From: Acidobacteriota bacterium
GTDB taxonomy: Bacteria > Acidobacteriota > Vicinamibacteria > Vicinamibacterales > UBA2999
DNA: 64,000 nucleotides
NCBI GenBank assembly: GCA_020851565.1
Contig: JADZCN010000161.1
Coordinates: 37,287 to 101,286, forward strand
Direction of reading: 5' to 3'
Part shown: piece after piece, positions 58,893-64,000 of the stretch
How positions within the stretch are numbered: the first letter of the stretch is position 1
Layout of the letters: each line of letters starts with the position of its first letter
Program-made: the position numbers and the translations under genes
The notes under the pieces: model-generated
The model's database searches: none
Told to the model about the DNA's origin: nothing
What the model saw: only the letters and a program-made list of their open reading frames with translations

Positions 58893-59234
58893 ATGAAGAC
58901 GTTGGGCGAGCACATTCGAGAACTGCGCGAGAAGAAGGATCTATCCGTCAGGGAACTTGCGAAGCGGATCAACGTGACTCCTCCCTTCCTCTCCGACGTT
59001 GAACTCGGGCGCCGGCATCCGTCAGAGGATGTGCTAGGCAAGCTCGCGCGTGAGCTTGACACCACTGTCGTCGAGCTCAATAGGCACGATGCCCGTCCGC
59101 CCGTCCAAGAGTTGAAGCGGATTGCGGCGGCCAATCCGGCGATGGGCTTTGCTCTGCGCAAGGTGGTGGACGACGGAGTCAGCCCCGAAGACCTCTTGGA
59201 GTTCCTGGAGAAGCATCGAGGCAAGAAGCGATGA
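58893..59234 (+). CDS. XRE-family helix-turn-helix regulator (partner of ImmA/IrrE peptidase)
   Basis: 113 residues. The N-terminal HTH reads LGEHIRELREKKDLSVRELA, KRINVTPPFLSDVELGRRHP. The C-terminus (SPEDLLEFLEKHRGKKR) may contact the partner. The stop overlaps the start of the peptidase gene by 4 bases (ATGA at 59,231). Such pairs behave as regulator/antirepressor or toxin-antitoxin-like units. The palindrome in its promoter suggests autoregulation. The partner is broken by an IS, so the regulator is presumably permanently bound. Confidence 0.88.
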   Translation: MKTLGEHIRELREKKDLSVRELAKRINVTPPFLSDVELGRRHPSEDVLGKLARELDTTVVELNRHDARPPVQELKRIAAANPAMGFALRKVVDDGVSPEDLLEFLEKHRGKKR

Positions 59235-59740
59235 AGACGTTCAAGTCCTCAAGCGGCCCGTTTGTCGAGCAGCCGTACTACACGCCCAACGACGTGGAGG
59301 CGATCTGTTCTGATGAGCTTCAGAAGCTCGGCTTCTATCCCTCTGACCCTTCTCCGGTTCGGATTGACCGGTTCATCGAGAAGCCGTTCGATCTTCAGCC
59401 GACGTACGAGGATCTGCCGAATGGCCTGCTCGGGTTCACCCGGTTTGGTGCCAAGGGTGTCGAGGAGATCGTGATCACGACGGCCTTGGACGAAGAGGGT
59501 ACGCGTCCGGCCGAACGACGACTGAGAACGACCCTCGCGCATGAAGGCGGACATGGCCTCCTTCACGCCCACCTGTTTGTGGTTGGTCCACGCCCTGACG
59601 CCCTGTTTGGAGACGGCCTCGCCAAGGACGCCCCGAAGATCCTCTGCCGCGATGACGGGACGCCGGCCACGGACGGTGGCCGCAAGACCAAACCACCGTA
59701 CCGCTGGTGGGAGTTCCAGGCCAACATGGCCATGGGCGCC
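59231..59740 (+). pseudogene. ImmA/IrrE-type metallopeptidase, 5' part, split by IS256
   Basis: 170 codons up to the insertion site. The Zn motif is HExxH as LAHEGGHGLLHAH, and the acidic block WWEFQANMAMGA supplies the later Glu. Reading is interrupted at 59,740 by the IS; the remaining part resumes in frame at 61,152. Joined, the protein would be about 238 residues, a normal length for IrrE-like peptidases that cleave an XRE repressor. Confidence 0.88.
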
Positions 59741-61143
59741 GTTAGAGTCCCTGGACGTGGTGGAAATTCGTTGAGGCCCGCGCCGTAGACGGCGTCGAGG
59801 GCCATCGTGCATCGTTCCCGTGAGTTCTTTCTGGCGGAAGGACACACACAAGGAGGCGATGACGATGGCCAAGGCAAGGATGGACCTGTCGGCGTTTGTA
59901 GGCAAGCTCCTCGAGGAGCAGGACGGGGACGTGCTGCGAGAGGGCATTCGGGTGTTGTCGCAGGCGCTGATGGAGAGCGAAGTGGCCGGGCTCATCGGGG
60001 CGGAGCGGCATGAGCGCACCGGCGATCGCACGGCCTACCGCAACGGCAGCCGGACCCGTACCTGGGACACGCGGATGGGCACCATCGAGCTGGCGATCCC
60101 GAAGGTGCGGCCGGGCACGTACTTCCCCTCGCTACTGCAGCCCCGCCGACGCGCCGAGCACGCGCTGCTGGCCGTCGTCCAAGAGGCCTACGTGCATGGG
60201 GTCTCGACGCGCAAGGTCGATGACCTCGTGAAGGCCCTCGGCGTCGACGGCATCTCCAAGTCCGAAGTGTCGCGGATCTGTGCCGAGCTGGACACGACGG
60301 TCACGGCCTTTCGGACGCGCCCGCTGACGGGCGAGCATCGCTACGTCTGGCTCGATGCGACGTACCACAAGGTGCGCGTCGACGGCCGTGTCATCAGCCA
60401 GGCCACCGTCGTCGCCGTCGGCGTCACCAGCGGTGGCGAACGGCAAGTCCTGGGCGTCGACGTGGGCCCGTCGGAGGACCGGGCCTTCTGGACGGCGTTC
60501 CTGCGTGGACTCGTGAAGCGGGGGCTGAAGGGCGTGCGCCTGGTCATCTCGGATGCGCACACGGGCCTGACGCAGGCGATCAGCACGGTCCTCAGTGGCA
60601 CGTCGTGGCAACGCTGCCGCGTCCACTTCATGCGCAACCTCCTGGCGACCGTGCCGCACGCGGCCCGCGAAGCCATCGCGGCCATCGTGCGCACCATCTT
60701 TGCCCAGCCGGACCACGCGTCCGCGCTCGTGCAACTGCGCAAGGTGGCCGAGGGCCTGCGGGGCCGCTTCGCCGCGACGGCGCGGCTGCTCGAAGAGGCG
60801 GCCGAAGACGTGCTCGCCTACCGGCACCTGCCGCTGGAGCATCAGCGACAGCTGCACAGCACCAACCCGCTCGAACGGTTGAACAAGGAGATCAAGCGGC
60901 GCTCGCAGGTGGTCGGCATCTTTCCGAACCCAGCAGCCGTCATCCGCCTGGTCGGCGCCGTGCTGCTTGAGCAGGACGACGAGTGGGCCGTCGCCGAGCG
61001 CCGCTACTTCAGTGCGGAGTCGATGACGCAGACCACGTCACCGACGCTGTCGACGACGACCCAGGAGATCCTCGCAACGCTGGCGTAGCACCAACACTCA
61101 CGAACGACGCCGATCAATTTCCACCACTTGACGGGACGCTACC
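59741..61143 (+). mobile_element. complete IS256-family insertion sequence with 8-bp target duplication
   Basis: The 1,403-bp element runs from GTTAGAGTCCCTGGACGTGG to the complement-matching end CCACTTGACGGGACGCTACC; the terminal inverted repeats share GTGGTGGAAATT. TGGGCGCC stands on both sides (59,733-59,740 and 61,144-61,151), the 8-bp duplication expected for IS256. It splits an immA-type gene whose two halves rejoin in frame when the IS and one duplication are removed. Two broken relatives lie at 38.1 and 50.3 kb. Confidence 0.95.
59865..61088 (+). CDS. IS256-family transposase (mutator type)
   Basis: 407 residues from ATG 59865, 8 bases after AGGAGG. The DDE residues are seen in RYVWLDATYHKVRVDG, VRLVISDAHTGLTQAI and STNPLERLNKEIKRRSQVVG. 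NGSRTRTWDTRMGTIELAIP and the C(2)H-like QRCRVHFMRNLL region are standard for the family. The gene is undamaged, in contrast to its relatives in the window. Confidence 0.94.
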   Translation: MAKARMDLSAFVGKLLEEQDGDVLREGIRVLSQALMESEVAGLIGAERHERTGDRTAYRNGSRTRTWDTRMGTIELAIPKVRPGTYFPSLLQPRRRAEHALLAVVQEAYVHGVSTRKVDDLVKALGVDGISKSEVSRICAELDTTVTAFRTRPLTGEHRYVWLDATYHKVRVDGRVISQATVVAVGVTSGGERQVLGVDVGPSEDRAFWTAFLRGLVKRGLKGVRLVISDAHTGLTQAISTVLSGTSWQRCRVHFMRNLLATVPHAAREAIAAIVRTIFAQPDHASALVQLRKVAEGLRGRFAATARLLEEAAEDVLAYRHLPLEHQRQLHSTNPLERLNKEIKRRSQVVGIFPNPAAVIRLVGAVLLEQDDEWAVAERRYFSAESMTQTTSPTLSTTTQEILATLA

Positions 61144-61151
61144 TGGGCGCC

Positions 61152-61358
61152 CTACTGCTCCCGAAAGCCTTGGTTGCCAAGGCAGTGAATGCCCATCTGG
61201 AACCGCAAGGCATGCTGGGTCTGCCAATGCTACCGGCCAGTCGCCGGGATCTCGCGATTCGTGAATTGGCAGATGTTTTTGATGTGAATCCTGTAGTAGT
61301 GCGAATTCGGTTGGAATCGCTCTATCCAGAAAGGTCTGGGAATCAATTGACGCTGTAG
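61152..61358 (+). pseudogene. ImmA/IrrE-type metallopeptidase, 3' part
   Basis: LLLPKALVAKAVNAHLEPQG, then SRRDLAIRELADVFDVNPVV, VRIRLESLYPERSGNQLTL and stop TAG 61,358. It continues the frame of the part ending at 59,740 exactly. The C-terminal helix with DVNPVVVRIRL is typical of this family. Confidence 0.88.
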
Positions 61359-61415
61359 TTTTTTTTGCCCAGAGTGTAAGCCAATATCAGCTTCTACCAG
61401 CTCCAACGTGACGCC

Positions 61416-62600
61416 ATGCCGATATCTCGAACCACCAAGTCAGGACGCAGCGCCGGAAAGCCACGAGTGCAGTCCCCGGTTGTCTCCGCCCGAGACATAC
61501 CCCATCGCGTCCGGCTGCTCCTGTGCGTGCACGCCGGCGGACGCTGCGAGTTCGACGGTTGCAACACATATCTCTTTGAGGAATCCCTCACGCTGACCGA
61601 CGGCAACTTCGGCGCGGCGGCCCACATCGTGGCCTTCCGAGAGCAGGGGCCACGCGGAGGCGACGCGAATCGGCCGGCAAACATCAATCAGCTCGCCAAC
61701 CTGATGCTGCTGTGCCCGACGCACCACAAGCTCATTGACGACCATCCGGCCGACTACACCCGCTCGACCCTGGAGAGCTACAAGACGGCCCACGAGGACC
61801 GCATCAAGCATGTGACCTCACTCGGCCCTGACCGCAAGACGGCGGTTGTCGTCTTCAAGGCGCTTATCCGAGGGCAGATCGTCGGGATTCCATACCATCA
61901 GATTGCGGAAGCCACCGCCCCGAGATTTCCGACCACTCGGCAGCCGTTCACCATCGATCTGGCTGGCCTTCCCGCCGACGACCGCGCCTTCTACAAGACT
62001 GCCTGCACGACCATCAAGCGGCGCGTCCAGGATCTGTTCAGCCCGGAGGGTGAAGCGGTCAAGGCCGCGCACGTCTCCATCTTCGCGATCGGCCCCATCC
62101 CACTGCTGATGTGCCTGGGCCGACAACTCAGCAATAAGGTCGCCAGCGACCCGCATCAACGACATCGCGATACGGAATCATGGACTTGGAAGCCAGACGG
62201 AGTGCCGGTCAAGTACCGCTTCCGCCGCATGAATCGCGGCCGCTTTAAGAAGGTCGCCCTCGTGCTGTCCCTGAGCGGCACGATCCGGCGGCAAGACCTG
62301 CCGGCAGACATAAGGACTTCATCCGCCATCTACGAGATCACGCTCGACGGCACGACACCGCAGACGACGTTCCTCCAGCAGAAGCGGGATCTGGACGCGT
62401 TCCGCGCCGTGTATCAGGAGGCGATCGCGACCATCCTACAGACGCACGGCCCGCTCGACACGATCGATTTGTTTCCGGCCGTGCCCGCTCCAATCGCCGT
62501 CCTCTGCGGACGGGAGTTGCTGCCGAAGGTTCACCCGAAGCTCCGGGTCTACGACAACGACCGAGACGCCGGCGGCTTCACTTTCAAGCTGGAGGTTTAA
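61416..62600 (+). CDS. cap5: CBASS effector: HNH endonuclease fused to SAVED domain (Cap5-like)
   Basis: 394 residues. Residues about 30-130 form a Zn-HNH nuclease: RCEFDGCN (Cys44, Cys49), AAHIVAF (His70), NLMLLCPTHHKLIDDHP (Cys100, His103/104) and HED near 126. Residues about 200-394 form a SAVED cyclic-oligonucleotide sensor: SIFAIGPIPLLMCLGRQLSN and LFPAVPAPIAVLCGRELLPK, with VYDND near the end. In CBASS the SAVED domain binds the second messenger made by the CD-NTase and activates DNA degradation. The CD-NTase gene follows after 9 bases. The start lacks a clear ribosome site. Confidence 0.9.
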   Translation: MPISRTTKSGRSAGKPRVQSPVVSARDIPHRVRLLLCVHAGGRCEFDGCNTYLFEESLTLTDGNFGAAAHIVAFREQGPRGGDANRPANINQLANLMLLCPTHHKLIDDHPADYTRSTLESYKTAHEDRIKHVTSLGPDRKTAVVVFKALIRGQIVGIPYHQIAEATAPRFPTTRQPFTIDLAGLPADDRAFYKTACTTIKRRVQDLFSPEGEAVKAAHVSIFAIGPIPLLMCLGRQLSNKVASDPHQRHRDTESWTWKPDGVPVKYRFRRMNRGRFKKVALVLSLSGTIRRQDLPADIRTSSAIYEITLDGTTPQTTFLQQKRDLDAFRAVYQEAIATILQTHGPLDTIDLFPAVPAPIAVLCGRELLPKVHPKLRVYDNDRDAGGFTFKLEV

Positions 62601-62609
62601 GACAAGGCC

Positions 62610-63488
62610 ATGACCGACAACGAATATCTACAAGCGATCCTCAAATCACAGGATCTCGCAGACGACAGCGTCGAACTGAAGGACCTGACCGAGCGCCGGA
62701 AGGACGTTGAAGCTCTCCTCCGGAGCGCGTTCCCGGACAGTTCGCCGACCATCCGCTACGGCGGATCCAAGGCGAAGGGTACGCTCGTCAAGGAGTCCTA
62801 CGACCTGGACATCGTCTGCTACTTCCCGCACGACGACACCAAGGCCGGCGAGACGCTCGAGGACATCTACAACAACGTCGCCTTGGCGCTGGAGACGGAT
62901 TACGCTGTTGAGCGCAAGCGCTCGGCCCTTCGGCTGCGCGACAAGGACTTGGTCGACTTCCATATCGATGTCGTGCCAGGCCGCTTCACCGACGATTCCA
63001 AGACCGACTGCTTCCTGTACCAAGAGAACGGCGAGAAGTGCCGGCTGAAGACAAATCTGCAGGTCCACATCGACACCGTCCGAGACAGCAGCGTCCTGGA
63101 CGCGATTCGGCTGCTGAAGCTGTGGAAGGTACGGAAGGCGCTCGACGTGAAGCAGTTCGTGTTCGAGTTGTTGATCATCGGCCTGCTGTCAGACCGCAAG
63201 AACACGTCCCTGGCGGACCAACTCATTCACGTCTGGATGGAGCTCCGCGAGTTGGACAGTCCGCCGAAGGTCGAGGACCCCGCGAACCCGTGCGGCAACG
63301 ACCTGATGCCCCTGCTTGACGCGGTGTGGAACGAACTCGGGAGCGTCGCCAGCTCAACCCTCTCAACAATCGACAACGACGGCTGGGAAGCCGTTTTCGG
63401 CAACGTTGACACAGGCGCCGACAAGAGGGCGGCCGTGAAGGTGGCGGTTGCGTCAGTGGCAACTCGGACACGACCGTGGTGCGGGTGA
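62610..63488 (+). CDS. CD-NTase (cGAS/DncV-like nucleotidyltransferase)
   Basis: 292 residues. The nucleotidyltransferase core has GGSKAKGTLVKESYDLDIVC (Gly-Gly-Ser at 51-53, metal Asp65 and Asp67) and a third Asp in DFHIDVVPG (Asp120). The helical C-terminal lobe follows (LDAIRLLKLWKVRKALDVKQ, FELLIIGLL). It makes a cyclic di- or trinucleotide upon phage infection; the product cannot be told from sequence alone. It is between the Cap5 effector and the E2-like gene, with short gaps or overlaps, so one operon. Confidence 0.9.
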   Translation: MTDNEYLQAILKSQDLADDSVELKDLTERRKDVEALLRSAFPDSSPTIRYGGSKAKGTLVKESYDLDIVCYFPHDDTKAGETLEDIYNNVALALETDYAVERKRSALRLRDKDLVDFHIDVVPGRFTDDSKTDCFLYQENGEKCRLKTNLQVHIDTVRDSSVLDAIRLLKLWKVRKALDVKQFVFELLIIGLLSDRKNTSLADQLIHVWMELRELDSPPKVEDPANPCGNDLMPLLDAVWNELGSVASSTLSTIDNDGWEAVFGNVDTGADKRAAVKVAVASVATRTRPWCG

Positions 63489-64000
63489 TTGCGACGTCCG
63501 CCCGCGTGCGCCAGCTGACAGACCTGGAGCGGGCTGTCCAGGAGCGACAGCCCGACCTCCGTCTAGTCGTGGAGGGCGACACCCCTTCGTTCCGCGGCAG
63601 TTTTCAGTTGGCCAACGAAGGCGTCGTGTTCGACCGTTTCTCGATCCAGATCACGTTTCCAGACGGAGTGTTCAAACTGCCTCGGATCGAGGAAATCGGC
63701 GGGCGCATTCCACGACACATTGATCGACACGTATTTGAGGACGGCGCGATTTGCACCGAAGTCCCGGAGCTGACGTTGCTTCGCGGCAGATATTCGCTCG
63801 TGTCGTATCTCGACGGTCCAGTCCGCAACTACTTCCTCGGGCAGATCCTCGTTGAACAGGGCCAGAAGTGGCCCTTTGGCGAGTGGGACCACGGCAAACC
63901 TGGTCTCCTGCAAGCGTACGGCGAAGTCCTCGGCGTCACTGACGAAGAGCAGATCCGACGGTTTCTAGATTGCCTGGGACACAAGAAGGTCAAGGGGTGA
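63476..64000 (+). CDS. E2-like (ubiquitin-conjugating-fold) CBASS accessory protein
   Basis: 174 residues from GTG 63476, overlapping the CD-NTase end by 13 bases. The UBC-like core includes FSIQITFPDGVFKLPRIEEI (the four-strand sheet with its Pro), IPRHIDRHVFEDGAICTEVP with His85 and the candidate catalytic Cys93, and a W-P-x-G-E-W segment. Stand-alone E2-like proteins mark type II-short CBASS, where they act on the CD-NTase C-terminus without an E1-JAB pair. Here the operon ends at the window edge, so a further gene cannot be excluded. Confidence 0.78.
   Translation: MVRVIATSARVRQLTDLERAVQERQPDLRLVVEGDTPSFRGSFQLANEGVVFDRFSIQITFPDGVFKLPRIEEIGGRIPRHIDRHVFEDGAICTEVPELTLLRGRYSLVSYLDGPVRNYFLGQILVEQGQKWPFGEWDHGKPGLLQAYGEVLGVTDEEQIRRFLDCLGHKKVKG

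Noticed and set aside
61359..61415. Rho-independent terminator at the T-run after the immA 3' part
   Set aside because: An eight-T run is present, but I find no convincing GC-rich stem immediately before it.

Overview
The window is high-GC DNA that most resembles a soil Acidobacteriota genome (Vicinamibacteria-like). The indicators are two ADOP-type duplicated orphan FtsX permeases, one with a complete acidobacterial PadR regulator and one with a PadR remnant; a PD40-repeat sensor/kinase tail; an Oar-like TonB receptor with a carboxypeptidase-regulatory N-terminus; and several exported hydrolases. The lineage is inferred from gene families; no rRNA or tRNA gene is present to confirm it.

Positions 1-24,100 are ordinary chromosome. 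They hold a PD40 protein tail, an outer-membrane barrel, a wHTH-FHA regulator, a metallo-beta-lactamase-fold hydrolase, two decayed genes, a Tat-exported HisC-like aminotransferase, a DHA2 exporter divergent from a LysR regulator, an exported amidohydrolase, a padR-ADOP pair behind a perfect palindrome, a chrB-MFS operon, a serine beta-lactamase-fold protein whose SxxK motif is lost, a tetR/reductase divergon with two perfect operators, and an AraC-centred cluster. That cluster has a duplicated promoter element, one copy of which precedes a 34-residue Cys-rich peptide.

Positions about 27,365-58,772 look like a decayed genomic island. Imperfect 180-bp direct repeats, each starting with the 3' end of a tRNA-like sequence, bracket it, and it is full of IS remnants (IS256, IS3, IS66, IS5-like) plus one complete IS21 with a 5-bp target duplication. 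Its main content is an extraordinary expansion of exported DUF917 (S-methyl-thiohydantoin-desulfurase-like) proteins: eight intact genes and three remnants. They are mixed with an exported amidase (one intact, one broken), a broken YtcJ-type amidohydrolase, an alkaline-phosphatase-superfamily/TPR protein (one intact, one remnant), an ECF sigma factor with a one-TM anti-sigma-like partner (one intact pair, other copies broken), and a TonB receptor. The order DUF917 - sulfatase/TPR - sigma - anti-sigma - DUF917 is intact once apart from a broken first gene, and is recognisable a second time as a deleted copy. This points to duplication of a whole exported cyclic-amide or peptide-like scavenging and signalling module.

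Positions 58,800-64,000 carry defence-type genes. First is an XRE/ImmA-IrrE pair whose peptidase gene is split by a complete IS256-type element with an 8-bp target duplication. Then comes a CBASS operon encoding an HNH-SAVED effector (Cap5-like), a CD-NTase and a stand-alone E2-like protein, that is, the type II-short layout.
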